Below, one piece after another: positions 24,546-33,931 of a DNA stretch of 64,000 nucleotides. Numbering within the stretch: position 1 is the stretch's first letter; every line of letters starts with the position of its first letter. The translations under genes and the position numbers were made by a program. The notes under the pieces were generated by a model. It did no database searches, was not told the DNA's origin, and saw nothing but the letters and a program-made list of their open reading frames with translations. The DNA is from an uncultured Collinsella sp. (GTDB taxonomy: Bacteria > Actinomycetota > Coriobacteriia > Coriobacteriales > Coriobacteriaceae), in assembly GCA_958443265.1 (NCBI GenBank), contig CAUCKA010000005.1:67814-131813 (forward strand), given 5' to 3'.

Positions 24546-24980
24546 ATGGGAATGACTGGTGCATACGAGCGCAATCTCGATGCAAAAGGTCGTCTGTCCC
24601 TGCCTGCACCCCTTCGCGAGGAGCTTGGTGAGCACGTTCGCGTGTTCAAAGCCCTGGATGTCGATGCTCTGTACGTGTTCTCTGCCGAGGCCTTCGATAA
24701 GTGGGTCGAAGGACTCTTCGCGGGTCGTGAGGGCCACGAGGGTTTTAACCCGCGTGATATCAACGACCAGAAGCTCATGAGGGCGATCAACAAGCGCACC
24801 ACGTCGATGGATGTGGACAGCGCCGGTCGTATCGGTCTTTCTGAGTCTCTCCGCAAGCAGGCGAACCTCGACCGCGAGGTCACGGTTGTGGGTAACTACG
24901 ACCACCTTGAGGTTTGGGACCGCGCCGCGGCCGATGAGGACGATGACGACGAGGCTCTGCTGGACCTCTTCTTCTCGTAA
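24546..24980 (+). CDS. mraZ: transcriptional regulator MraZ
   Basis: An AbrB-like, ring-forming DNA-binding protein that controls the dcw operon. The two DxxxR boxes are visible: DAKGR (12-16) and DSAGR near 89-93, each followed by a hydrophobic LS/IGL strand. The 144-residue length is normal, with an acidic C-terminus. The start follows GAGGGGAGGGCGCAC. TGGGG repeats in front of its own promoter are consistent with autoregulation. Confidence 0.95.
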   Translation: MGMTGAYERNLDAKGRLSLPAPLREELGEHVRVFKALDVDALYVFSAEAFDKWVEGLFAGREGHEGFNPRDINDQKLMRAINKRTTSMDVDSAGRIGLSESLRKQANLDREVTVVGNYDHLEVWDRAAADEDDDDEALLDLFFS

Positions 24981-25000
24981 GGGCAAGGCACGAGTAACGG

Positions 25001-25966
25001 ATGGAGCGTGGGATCTTGACACAAGAATATCGGCATGAACCTGTCATGCTCGGCGAAGTGCTTGAGTCGCTGCAGCTAAAGAGCGGCTCCGTTGTTTGCG
25101 ATTGCACCCTTGGCGGTGCCGGTCATTCGGTAAAGATGGCCGCACAGGTGGGGGAGACGGGCCGTTTGCTCGGCGTCGATCAGGACGACATGGCCCTCGA
25201 GGCCGCTGGCGCCCGTCTGGACCGCGAGGTTCCCGGCGTTCCGCACCAGCTGCTGAAGGGCAACTTCGGCGACTTGGACGAGCTGCTTTGCTCGGCCGAG
25301 GTGCCCGGGGTCGATGGCTTCCTGTTCGATTTGGGCGTTTCGTCACCGCAACTCGATATCCCTGGCAGGGGCTTTTCGTATAACGAGGACGCCCCATTGG
25401 ACATGCGGATGGATCCGGGCAATAACACCTTAAACGCAGCTGAGGTCATCAACACCTATAACGAACACGACCTCGCCCGGATTCTACGCGTCTACGGCGA
25501 AGAGAAGTTCGCCTCGCAGATCGCGCGCGAGATCGTGCGCCGCCGCGAGCAAGAACCGATCGAAACCACCGGCCAATTTGTCGAGATCATCAAGGCGGGT
25601 ATCCCAGCTGCCGCTCGTCGGCATGGTGGACACCCGGCCAAGAAAAGTTTCCAGGCCATTCGCATCGAGGTCAATCACGAGCTCGATGTGCTCGAACGAG
25701 GGCTTGATGCCGCCACCAGGTGGCTCAACCCGGGCGGACGTATCTGCGTCATCTCGTATCACTCGCTCGAGGACCGTATCGTAAAGAACCACTTTAAGGA
25801 GATGAGCCAGGGGTGCACGTGTCCGCCGGAGATTCCGGGGTGCGTGTGCGGCAACGTGCCGATACTCAAGGTCATCACCCGCAAACCCCTGGTTGCCCAG
25901 CCTGATGAGGTTGAGCGCAACCCTCGGGCGAGATCAGCCAAAATCCGCGTGGCGCAGCGTCTGTAG
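25001..25966 (+). CDS. rsmH: 16S rRNA m4C1402 methyltransferase
   Basis: SAM-dependent methyltransferase for the P-site cytidine 1402 of 16S rRNA. The family N-terminus EYRHEPVMLGEVLE (9-22), the SAM loop CTLGGAGHS, FDLGVSSPQLD and SYHSLEDRIVKNHF are all present. The ATG at 25001 has a poor ribosome site; a TTG at 25016 would have GGAG nine bases upstream and also give a full-length protein. It is the second gene of the dcw operon, 20 bp after mraZ. Confidence 0.95.
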   Translation: MERGILTQEYRHEPVMLGEVLESLQLKSGSVVCDCTLGGAGHSVKMAAQVGETGRLLGVDQDDMALEAAGARLDREVPGVPHQLLKGNFGDLDELLCSAEVPGVDGFLFDLGVSSPQLDIPGRGFSYNEDAPLDMRMDPGNNTLNAAEVINTYNEHDLARILRVYGEEKFASQIAREIVRRREQEPIETTGQFVEIIKAGIPAAARRHGGHPAKKSFQAIRIEVNHELDVLERGLDAATRWLNPGGRICVISYHSLEDRIVKNHFKEMSQGCTCPPEIPGCVCGNVPILKVITRKPLVAQPDEVERNPRARSAKIRVAQRL

Positions 25967-26056
25967 GCGCGACCGCGCGATATTGGACCTCCCGCTCGCA
26001 CCATAAACGAAGCTTAAACACACTACCAACGTACTCGGGATGGGAGGCGGCATATC

Positions 26057-26527
26057 ATGGGCTACAACACTTCAAGCGCAGCACTCGCCTATGATATGAA
26101 CGCCATGCCCGCCTATCGTGAGACGCCGCAGGCCCCCGTTGCTCCCCGTGAGCAGCGCACGCCGCGCTTTGATGTCTACACGGGCGCGGGCCGTCAGGCA
26201 AACCAGGCGGTAAGCCCGGTTTTCATGAGCGTTCTTAAAACGTTTTGCATCATTGCGGCTATCTTCATGACGATCGGCGTCGCCCGCGTGGCGCTCGCCG
26301 GCGTTACGGCCCAGGTGCTCAACAGCAACGCCGAGCTTACCAACACGCTCGAAAAGGCGACCGATGAGAGCTCCGACCTAGAGGTCATGCATTCGGTCTA
26401 TGGCGCCGACACGCGCATTCGCGACCTTGCGGGCGCTTATGGCATGGTGGAGCCCAGCGAGAGCGTTACACTTGACTTTACGCAGGATGCAGCCGCGGGC
26501 GCCAACGCGACCGCGGCCGCTCAATAG
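26057..26527 (+). CDS. ftsL: FtsL-like division protein
   Basis: A 156-residue single-pass protein: a 57-residue cytoplasmic N-terminus, one membrane helix at about 58-80 (VLKTFCIIAAIFMTIGVARV), then a heptad-like stretch (AELTNTLEKATDESSDLEV). This layout and the place between rsmH and the PBP gene define FtsL, although sequence conservation is low. The C-terminus is Ala-rich. GGGAGG lies upstream of the ATG. It probably acts with FtsQ and the division PBP at the septum. Confidence 0.75.
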   Translation: MGYNTSSAALAYDMNAMPAYRETPQAPVAPREQRTPRFDVYTGAGRQANQAVSPVFMSVLKTFCIIAAIFMTIGVARVALAGVTAQVLNSNAELTNTLEKATDESSDLEVMHSVYGADTRIRDLAGAYGMVEPSESVTLDFTQDAAAGANATAAAQ

Positions 26528-26544
26528 CAAGACGGTAGCTGAGT

Positions 26545-28410
26545 ATGACAAATGACTATCGCCGCGGTTCCGATGGGGGCCGCGGTTCTGGACGTCCCTC
26601 GTCGCGGGGACGTTCTGGTTATCAAGGAACGGGTCGGCAATCTTACAACGCCGGGCAGTCCCGTGGCAACGACCCGGCGTCGCGACTTCGCGGCTCGGGC
26701 GGCCCTCAAGTGCATAACACCAGGTCGCGCAAGAGTTCGTCGACCGAATGGCTCACAGGCGCGCCTCTGCCTCGCCGCAAAGCCGTCATGGGATTCATTG
26801 GGCTTGGCTTGGGCTTGGGCGTCTTTCGCCTTGCCGACTATCAAATTGTCGAAGCCGATAAACTGCGCGAGCGTGCCGATGCGCGCCGCCTGCTTGCGCA
26901 GACCCTCTATGCCAAACGCGGCACCATCTACGACCGCAACGGTAACGTGCTGGCGTCGTCGGTCGAATGTCGCAACATCGCCGTGAACCCGCAGCTTGTC
27001 GAGGATGTCGACAAGACGGTGTCGGCGCTGGTCAAGGCAACTGGAATCGATAAAAAGACCTGCCGCAAGCTCGTCGAGTCCGATGGCACCTGGGTGTATA
27101 TCAAGCGCCAGGTGGACGAAGACGATGCTGCGGCGCTGGAGAAGAAGAACCTGCCCGGCGTGCTTTTTGAGCAGGCCATGAAGCGCGTATATCCATACGG
27201 CAATCTGGCATCGCAGGTGCTGGGTGTAGTGAATGTAGACAACGACGGCTTGACGGGTCTCGAAAAGCAATACAACAAGCTTCTGACCGGCACGAACGGT
27301 TCTCTTGTGCGCGAGCGCGCGAGGGACGGCAGCTATATCGCGGGCGGTGCCTATAAAAAGGTGGCTGCGGTCGACGGCGTTGATATCGTGACGACGCTCG
27401 ACGTCAATATCCAGCGAGCGGCCGAGGATGCCCTGGCAGAGGCAGTTGAGAAGACTAAGGCCAAGAACGGCTCGGCGCTGGTCACCGATCCCACGACGGG
27501 CGAGATTTTGGCAGCCTGCTCGTACCCGACCTACGACCAGACCAATCTGGAGAACGCCAAGACCGAGGATATGAACCTGCGCCTGGTCACCGACGCCTAC
27601 GAGCCCGGCTCGGTCTTTAAGACGCTCGTGGCGGGCGCCGGCTTCGACTTGGGCGTCGTGCGATCGAGTACGTCGTTTGAGGTGCCGGCGAGCATCAAGG
27701 TGGGCGACGATACCGTCACCGATGCCGACAAGCGCGATTATGCCATGACCATGGATGTGCGCGAGATGATGCGCCGTTCGTCCAACGTGGGCTTTGTTCT
27801 GGTGGGGCGCAAGATCGGTGCCGACGACTTTGCCGCCTATGTGGACAAGTGGGGCATAGGCCACAGCTCTGGTGTCGATTTTCCGGGCGAGAGCCTGGGC
27901 ATCGTCAAGGAGCGTGACCAGTATGACGGCGCCACGCTTGGCTCGATGAGCTTTGGACAGGCGTTGTCTGTCTCTCCGATTGAGATCGCACGTGCCGTGG
28001 GCGGCATCGCCAACGGCGGCGTGATGATGACCCCGCACTTCTATAAGTCCAGCAAAGGCGACGAGAAGGACTGGGGCGAGGGCGAGCGTGCGATTTCTGA
28101 GGATGCTGCATCCCAGGTGACATCGTGCATGCAGACGGTCGTGTCCGAGGGAACGGGCGTTGGCGGCGCGGTCGACGGCTATGACGTGGCGGGTAAGACC
28201 GGTACGGCCGAACGAGCCGACGAGAACGGCGGCTACCTCAAGGAGAACTACATGTCGTCCTTTATGGGCTTTGCACCGGCACAATCGCCCAAGGTGCTGT
28301 GCTATATCACGCTCGACGGAACGCCGAGCGGCTCAGATGCCGCTGCAGTGCCGTTCCAGTCCATTATGGCCAACGCGCTCGACGTGCTGGGTATCCCGCA
28401 CACGAGGTAG
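26545..28410 (+). CDS. ftsI: division-type class B penicillin-binding protein
   Basis: A monofunctional transpeptidase for septal peptidoglycan. After a disordered Arg/Gly-rich N-terminus there is one membrane anchor (about 74-95) and a pedestal domain beginning AKRGTIYDRNGNVLASS. The penicillin-binding motifs are SVFK (in EPGSVFKTL), SSN (in MRRSSNVGF) and KTG (in VAGKTGTAER). The 621-residue protein has no C-terminal PASTA repeats. It follows ftsL by 17 bp. The next gene is murF; murE, often found here, is missing. Confidence 0.93.
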   Translation: MTNDYRRGSDGGRGSGRPSSRGRSGYQGTGRQSYNAGQSRGNDPASRLRGSGGPQVHNTRSRKSSSTEWLTGAPLPRRKAVMGFIGLGLGLGVFRLADYQIVEADKLRERADARRLLAQTLYAKRGTIYDRNGNVLASSVECRNIAVNPQLVEDVDKTVSALVKATGIDKKTCRKLVESDGTWVYIKRQVDEDDAAALEKKNLPGVLFEQAMKRVYPYGNLASQVLGVVNVDNDGLTGLEKQYNKLLTGTNGSLVRERARDGSYIAGGAYKKVAAVDGVDIVTTLDVNIQRAAEDALAEAVEKTKAKNGSALVTDPTTGEILAACSYPTYDQTNLENAKTEDMNLRLVTDAYEPGSVFKTLVAGAGFDLGVVRSSTSFEVPASIKVGDDTVTDADKRDYAMTMDVREMMRRSSNVGFVLVGRKIGADDFAAYVDKWGIGHSSGVDFPGESLGIVKERDQYDGATLGSMSFGQALSVSPIEIARAVGGIANGGVMMTPHFYKSSKGDEKDWGEGERAISEDAASQVTSCMQTVVSEGTGVGGAVDGYDVAGKTGTAERADENGGYLKENYMSSFMGFAPAQSPKVLCYITLDGTPSGSDAAAVPFQSIMANALDVLGIPHTR

Positions 28411-28537
28411 GGGGTTACAATCTTTGGGGCGTGGTTTGTTGTCCCATATGAGGGGTGTTCACATGCCCTGCACCACGCATGCGCGGCGCTGGGATACAAT
28501 ACGCCGATAGCATTATTAGGTTTACAGGGGAGCTGCA

Positions 28538-29962
28538 ATGATAGAGATCGCCGTCAACAACCTCGCGGCCGCAACAGGGGCCCGAACCGTGACGGGAGAA
28601 GCCGATCGGGTTTGCCGCGGGTGCGTTATCGACTCGCGTCAGGTCGAGGAAGGGACGATTTTCGTCGCCTTTCCCGGTGAAAACGTCGACGGCAATGATT
28701 TTGCTTCCCGTGCCGTCCAGTCGGGTGCCGGCGCCGTCGTAATGACGCGTGAGCCCGAGGCCGAGCTGGTCTCGCTGGCGCAGGACAAGGGATGCGCCAT
28801 CCTGCTGACCGATGATCCCGAGGAGTTTCTGCTGCGTTTGGCGCACGCGTACCGTCTGGAGCTTGGCTGCCTGGTCGTTGGTATTACCGGTTCCATCGGC
28901 AAGACGACGACCAAGGACGTGCTCGCCGCTGTGCTCGCCAAGCGCTATCGTGTCTGGGCCACCAAGGGCAATTTCAATAACCTGATCGGCATGCCGCTCA
29001 CGGTGCTTTCCGCTCCGGCCGATACCGAGGTCCTGGTGCTCGAGATGGGCATGAACCATTTCCACGAGATTGAGCGCCTGTCCCAGTCCGCCAATCCCAA
29101 CCTTGCCATCGTGAGCAAGATCGGCACCTCTCATATCGGCATTTTGGGCAGCCGCGAGAACATCGCCCGCGCTAAGGCCGAGATTGTCCAGGGTATGTGC
29201 GCCGCCGGCGACTTCTTGCCGCTGCTGGTTTTGGGCGGTGAGGACGACTTTACGCCGTTCATTCGCGATACGTTCGCCCAGCCTGCTGGTATCGATGTGA
29301 TGCTGGCCGGCGTCTCGGACGATGATGAGGTCCGCGCCCGCGAAGTTCGTGTTGATGACGAGGGCCGTCCGGTCTTTACGCTCGATTTTGGTCAGGGCGA
29401 GACAATCGATACCATGCTTGCTATCCCCGGCGTGCAGTCCGTTCCAAATGCCGTTAAGGCCGCCGCGGTTGCCTATCGCCTGGGCGTGACGCCCGAGCAG
29501 ATCGATGCTGCCTTTAGGGGCCTCACGATTACCGGTCACCGCCAGGAGATCAAGCGCGCCAAGAGCGGTGCCCGCGTCATTGACGATTCCTATAACGCCA
29601 GTGCCGAATCGATGGCTGCTGGTCTCGATCTACTGTGCTCGCTTTCGTGCAGGGGGTCTCGCATGGCGATCCTGGGCGAGATGGGCGAGATGGGCGATGA
29701 GGCTCCTCGCATGCATGAGCTCGTAGGCGCCTATGCCGCCGCCAAGAAGCTCGACATGCTGGCGTGCGTGGGTGGTGAGCTGGCCCAACTTATGGCCGAT
29801 GCCGCGCGCATGATGGGTATGGACGAGGACCGCATCCAGGTGTTCTCCGATTATCAGCAGATGCTCGACCGCATGGGCGGCGCGCTTGAAAAACATGATG
29901 TTGTACTGGTCAAGGGTTCCCGCTTTGTTGAGCTCGACCGCTTTGTGGAAGGTGTGTGCTAG
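28538..29962 (+). CDS. murF: UDP-N-acetylmuramoyl-tripeptide-D-alanyl-D-alanine ligase
   Basis: Adds D-Ala-D-Ala to the UDP-MurNAc tripeptide. The ATP loop is GITGSIGKTTTKD near 111, followed by KGNFNNLIGMPLT and VLEMGMNHFHEI. DDSYNASAESMAAGL marks the third domain. The 474-residue length is normal. A 127-bp gap with a possible -10 (TACAAT, 28495-28500) precedes it, so an internal promoter is possible. AGGGGAGCT serves as ribosome site. Confidence 0.95.
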   Translation: MIEIAVNNLAAATGARTVTGEADRVCRGCVIDSRQVEEGTIFVAFPGENVDGNDFASRAVQSGAGAVVMTREPEAELVSLAQDKGCAILLTDDPEEFLLRLAHAYRLELGCLVVGITGSIGKTTTKDVLAAVLAKRYRVWATKGNFNNLIGMPLTVLSAPADTEVLVLEMGMNHFHEIERLSQSANPNLAIVSKIGTSHIGILGSRENIARAKAEIVQGMCAAGDFLPLLVLGGEDDFTPFIRDTFAQPAGIDVMLAGVSDDDEVRAREVRVDDEGRPVFTLDFGQGETIDTMLAIPGVQSVPNAVKAAAVAYRLGVTPEQIDAAFRGLTITGHRQEIKRAKSGARVIDDSYNASAESMAAGLDLLCSLSCRGSRMAILGEMGEMGDEAPRMHELVGAYAAAKKLDMLACVGGELAQLMADAARMMGMDEDRIQVFSDYQQMLDRMGGALEKHDVVLVKGSRFVELDRFVEGVC

Positions 29963-29965
29963 CCC

Positions 29966-30985
29966 ATGTTCGGCAATCCCTCGTATCCAACGTATCAGGC
30001 TTTTTTGGGGCTTGGCATCGCCGCTGCCATTGCGCTGCTGCTCATGCCGTGGTGGATCAAGCTGCTCAAGGTCGAGGGTATCGGCCAGCAGGTTCGTGCC
30101 GACGGCCCCAAGCGTCATTTGGTTAAGCAGGGAACGCCCACCATGGGTGGTGTTGTCATCCTCGTCGCGATCTCGCTGACCTGCCTGCTGATGGGCAAGC
30201 TCACCACCGAGCTCGTGCTCGTGCTCCTCGCCACGCTGGCGACCGGCGTGCTGGGCCTGATCGACGACCTGACCTCCGTTACGCATGGGCGCTCGCTCGG
30301 TCTGACGCCTCATGCCAAGATGATCGGCCTAACCATTATCTGTGTCACCTTTACGGTACTTGCCGTCAACTGGTGCGGCGTCGCCCCCGAGATTCGTTTT
30401 CCCGGCGGCCTGACGATTGACCTCGGTGTTCTTTCGACCACCATCTGCGGCCTTTCGTTCCCGTGGCTCTACATTGTCTTTTGCTGGCTGATGATCGCCG
30501 GTCTTTCTAATGCCGTGAACCTGACCGATGGCCTTGACGGTCTTGCTGGCGGCACCTCCATGATCGCCATGCTCGCCATGGCTGCCATGGCGTTTTTGCA
30601 CGGAGACGTGAACCTGTCCATCTTCTGCACCGCGTGTGCCGGTGCCTGCTTGGGCTTTCTGTGGTTCAACTGCTATCCGGCGAGCATCTTTATGGGCGAT
30701 ACCGGTTCGCTTGCCCTGGGCGCCGCGTTTGCCTGCACGTCCATCATGACCAACACCGAGGTCGTCTCCCTCATCATCGGCGGCCTGTTTATCGTTGAGA
30801 CCCTGTCGGTCATGATTCAGGTTGTCTACTTCCACTTTACGCACAAGCGCGTCTTCCTTATGGCGCCCATCCATCATCATTTCGAAAAGAAGGGCTGGGC
30901 CGAGACCAAGGTCGTCATCCGTTTTTGGATTATCGCTGCGGCCTTTGGTGCCGTTGGCCTTGCTTTGTTCTTCCAGTTGGGATAG
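29966..30985 (+). CDS. mraY: phospho-N-acetylmuramoyl-pentapeptide transferase
   Basis: An integral membrane enzyme that links MurNAc-pentapeptide phosphate to undecaprenyl phosphate, forming lipid I. About ten hydrophobic segments are seen in 339 residues. Signature blocks are KQGTPTMGGVV near 52, NLTDGLDGLAGG, GDTGSLALGA and MAPIHHHFEKKG. It starts three bases after murF. Confidence 0.96.
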   Translation: MFGNPSYPTYQAFLGLGIAAAIALLLMPWWIKLLKVEGIGQQVRADGPKRHLVKQGTPTMGGVVILVAISLTCLLMGKLTTELVLVLLATLATGVLGLIDDLTSVTHGRSLGLTPHAKMIGLTIICVTFTVLAVNWCGVAPEIRFPGGLTIDLGVLSTTICGLSFPWLYIVFCWLMIAGLSNAVNLTDGLDGLAGGTSMIAMLAMAAMAFLHGDVNLSIFCTACAGACLGFLWFNCYPASIFMGDTGSLALGAAFACTSIMTNTEVVSLIIGGLFIVETLSVMIQVVYFHFTHKRVFLMAPIHHHFEKKGWAETKVVIRFWIIAAAFGAVGLALFFQLG

Positions 30986-30994
30986 TGGTCTTTC

Positions 30995-32401
30995 ATGCCT
31001 CTTGCTGATGTCTTTAGCCTGCTCGTTTTGGGTCAGGGCAAATCCGGTCTCGATGTCGCCCGCTGGGCGCTGGCACATCCCGAGCGCGTAAGCGCCGTTA
31101 CCGTGTATGGCGGCGGCACCTCTGAGCCCAATGACGCCACGCGTGCGCTCGAGGCTGCTGGTGCGTCGTTTGCCTATGGGACCGAACAGGTCGAGGGCGC
31201 CTATGACGTATGCGTGACGTGCCCGGGCATCTCGGAGTTCTCGCGCTTCTTTAAGGCCGGGCGCGAGCATGCCGCCCAGATTATGGGTGAGCCCGAGTTT
31301 GCCTATCGCCTGTCGCCCGATAACTGGATTGCCATTACGGGTACCAACGGCAAGACGACTACCACGTCGCTGACTGATTATCTGCTCAAGGCTGCCGGTG
31401 AGGCCAGCGTAGCTGTCGGCAACATCGGCGAGCCGCCGGTCAACGAGATTGACGGCCGAGCCCACAACGAGTGGTTTGTGGCTGAGCTCTCGAGCTATCA
31501 GATTGCTACGACCACCGAGCTCCACCCCCGCGTGGCGGTGCTGCTCAACATCACTCCCGACCACTTGGGCTGGCATAAGAGCCATAAGAACTATGCGCTT
31601 GCCAAGATCAAACTGTTTGACAATATGGTCGATGACGATCTGGCGGTTGTCGACGTCGAAGACGCCGGCATTCACGAGTTCGATGAGTACATCTACACGC
31701 CGGGTCGTCGCATCTGCAAGGTTGCCTTTGACGAGCCTGAGGGCGAGGATGCCGCATTTGTACGCGATGGCAAGATGATCGTGCGCCTGAAGGGCGTCGA
31801 GACCCCGCTCATCGCTACATCCGAGCTCAAGATCTCGGGCCATCACAATGTTATCAATGCCCTGTGCGCTGCCACGGCTGCCCTGGCAGTCGGTGCCGAT
31901 GTCGATGGTGTCTGCCGCGGTCTGGCTTCGTTCCAGCCGCTCGAGCACCGCGTGGAGCCGTGTGGCGAGATTGACGGCGTGCGCTACGTCAACGATTCCA
32001 AGGCGACCAACACCGATGCGGTCGAGAAGGCGCTGACGGCATTTCCCGATGACGACGTGATCTTGCTGCTCGGCGGCCACGATAAGGGCACGCCGCTCAC
32101 GGACTTCGCGCGCGTTGTTATGGATAACGTACGCTCGGTCGTCTGCTTTGGCGATGCGCGTGAGCGCTTCACTGCCGCTATGGACGAGGCCGATGTCGAT
32201 GGCGATGTGGATATCGCCCAGGCGGATGACCTGCGCGACGCCGTGGACGTCGCCCGTTCGCTGTCGAGCCGTGGCGACGTGATCTTACTTTCTCCTGCCT
32301 GCTCTTCGTTCGATGAGTTCTCGGGCTATGAGGAGCGCGGCCGCGTGTTTAAGGACTATGTGGCCCAGCTTGCCGCTGCGGCGAAATCGCAAATGGAATA
32401 G
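30995..32401 (+). CDS. murD: UDP-N-acetylmuramoylalanine-D-glutamate ligase
   Basis: Adds D-glutamate to UDP-MurNAc-L-Ala in the cytoplasm. The N-terminal Rossmann-like domain (LLVLGQGKSGLDVARWAL) is followed by the ATP loop GTNGKTTTTSL near 114, LNITPDHLGWHKS and YVNDSKATNTDAV near 330. The 468-residue length is typical. It lies nine bases after mraY and is followed within ten bases by ftsW. Confidence 0.95.
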   Translation: MPLADVFSLLVLGQGKSGLDVARWALAHPERVSAVTVYGGGTSEPNDATRALEAAGASFAYGTEQVEGAYDVCVTCPGISEFSRFFKAGREHAAQIMGEPEFAYRLSPDNWIAITGTNGKTTTTSLTDYLLKAAGEASVAVGNIGEPPVNEIDGRAHNEWFVAELSSYQIATTTELHPRVAVLLNITPDHLGWHKSHKNYALAKIKLFDNMVDDDLAVVDVEDAGIHEFDEYIYTPGRRICKVAFDEPEGEDAAFVRDGKMIVRLKGVETPLIATSELKISGHHNVINALCAATAALAVGADVDGVCRGLASFQPLEHRVEPCGEIDGVRYVNDSKATNTDAVEKALTAFPDDDVILLLGGHDKGTPLTDFARVVMDNVRSVVCFGDARERFTAAMDEADVDGDVDIAQADDLRDAVDVARSLSSRGDVILLSPACSSFDEFSGYEERGRVFKDYVAQLAAAAKSQME

Positions 32402-32410
32402 GGGTTGCCG

Positions 32411-33931
32411 GTGAGAGAGGAGAGCCCCCGACAAGGTATGAGGAGGCCCGACTCGGACCGTGCTTCCTCGCGGCGCAGCACACCGCGTTCCGGTCGCGGC
32501 GGGCAGTCGTTTAGCGATCGCTATATTGCCGGCGTTCCCGCCCGTATCATGCGCCCCCGTCTGTTATTTATGGCCTGCTTGTTTACCTTGGTGTGCTTTG
32601 GCCTGCTGATGGTGTACTCGGCGTCTTCGGTCGAGGCGCTGCACGAGAATGGCTCGGCGACGTTTTTTCTGGGTCGACAGGCCGCGTTTGCCGTGGTCGG
32701 TGTTCTAGCGCTGATTGCCATCGTGCGCGTTTTGCCGGACAGCTGGTTTGGGGAGGATGTGCTCAGGATCTTCCTTATCGGCATGATGGGGCTACTGCTT
32801 CTGGTGTTCTTGGTGGGCAGCGGCAGCCGTGGCGCCACGCGCTGGCTCAACATCGCCGGTATTCAGTTCCAGCCTTCCGAGTTTTTAAAGCCATTTGCCA
32901 TTGCGTATTCGGCCATCATGCTTGATCGCTTCTTTTCGCCCGGTGGCAACATCAACGAATTCCTTCGCAAGATGGGCATCTACCTGGGCATTTCGCTCTT
33001 TCTGATCTTTATCCAGCCCGATTTCGGTACTGTCCTGATCATCCTGTTGACCCTCATGTGCATGGCGTTGTTTGCGGGTCTCGACCCCAGATTTATCATC
33101 GGCGTGCTAATCTTCGGCATTCTCGTGATCGTGATTGCGCTTGTTGCAGAGCCGTACCGTATGGTGCGTATTCAGGTTGCCTTGAACCCTTGGGCCGACG
33201 AGTATGGTGACGGCTATCAGGCCACGCTTGCCATCATGGCCTTTGCCTCGGGCGGTCTGTTCGGCCGTGGCATCGGCAACTCAACCATGAAGTACTCGTA
33301 TCTGCCCGAGGCGCACAACGACTACATCCTTGCCATCATTGGCGAGGAGGTCGGTTTTGTCGGAACCGTGCTGTTCTTCTTGGTGTTTGCGATGTTGATC
33401 TACTCGGCGTTTCGCATTGCCGAGCAGGCGACCGATCGTCGGGGCGCACTCATGGCGTCTGGCTCTGCGGTCATTCTCGCGGTGCAGTTTTTGATTAACG
33501 CGTTGGGCATCCTCAACGTGTTTCCCATGACGGGCAAACCGTTGCCGTTTATTAGCTACGGCGGTTCGTCGATTATTGTGTCACTTATGCTTGCCGGGTT
33601 GATCCTGCGCGTTTCGTACGAGAGCGCCCGTCGCGATGAGTACGACCGTCGCCGCGAGAGCTTTGCCATTATGGATGAGAGTACCGCCGGCGTGCCCCAC
33701 GTGCGCGGCGAGCGATCTTCGCGTAACGGTTTTACCGTCCTGGATGGCTCTGCGACCGAGCCGGCAGCCCGCCCGCGTCAGCGAACGGCGCCGCAAGGTC
33801 GTCCTCAGCGCCCCACTCCTCGCAATGCGGGCGGCGGATATAATCGGATCGATTTGAACTCGGACCCGTCGGCGCGTCTGCGCACCGACGACCAGGGACC
33901 GCGTGTACGAAGGGACTACCATGACCGATAA
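32411..33931 (+). CDS. ftsW: FtsW lipid II polymerase (SEDS protein)
   Basis: A SEDS-family glycosyltransferase that works with the division PBP. After a basic cytoplasmic N-terminus of about 45 residues there are some ten membrane helices, starting RLLFMACLFTLVCFGLLMVY. The family motif HNDYILAIIGEEVGFVG and GKPLPFISYGGSS are present. The ~95-residue C-terminal tail is Arg/Pro-rich and disordered. Possible starts are GTG 32411 (AGGGG six bases upstream, preferred), TTG 32405 and ATG 32438. The 3' end overlaps murG by 11 bases. Confidence 0.93.
   Translation: MREESPRQGMRRPDSDRASSRRSTPRSGRGGQSFSDRYIAGVPARIMRPRLLFMACLFTLVCFGLLMVYSASSVEALHENGSATFFLGRQAAFAVVGVLALIAIVRVLPDSWFGEDVLRIFLIGMMGLLLLVFLVGSGSRGATRWLNIAGIQFQPSEFLKPFAIAYSAIMLDRFFSPGGNINEFLRKMGIYLGISLFLIFIQPDFGTVLIILLTLMCMALFAGLDPRFIIGVLIFGILVIVIALVAEPYRMVRIQVALNPWADEYGDGYQATLAIMAFASGGLFGRGIGNSTMKYSYLPEAHNDYILAIIGEEVGFVGTVLFFLVFAMLIYSAFRIAEQATDRRGALMASGSAVILAVQFLINALGILNVFPMTGKPLPFISYGGSSIIVSLMLAGLILRVSYESARRDEYDRRRESFAIMDESTAGVPHVRGERSSRNGFTVLDGSATEPAARPRQRTAPQGRPQRPTPRNAGGGYNRIDLNSDPSARLRTDDQGPRVRRDYHDR

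Noticed and set aside
24214..24631. Plus-strand frames of 88 and 110 codons upstream of mraZ
   Set aside because: Glycine/valine-rich reading of the G-run promoter region; they overlap the mraZ start and lack initiation signals.
26521..28284. 587-codon open frame antisense to the division PBP, and similar long frames antisense to mraY/murD (30329-32080), ftsZ (38660-40120) and thiC (55311-56822)
   Set aside because: They follow the coding bias of the opposite-strand genes, cross gene borders and carry no recognisable domain.
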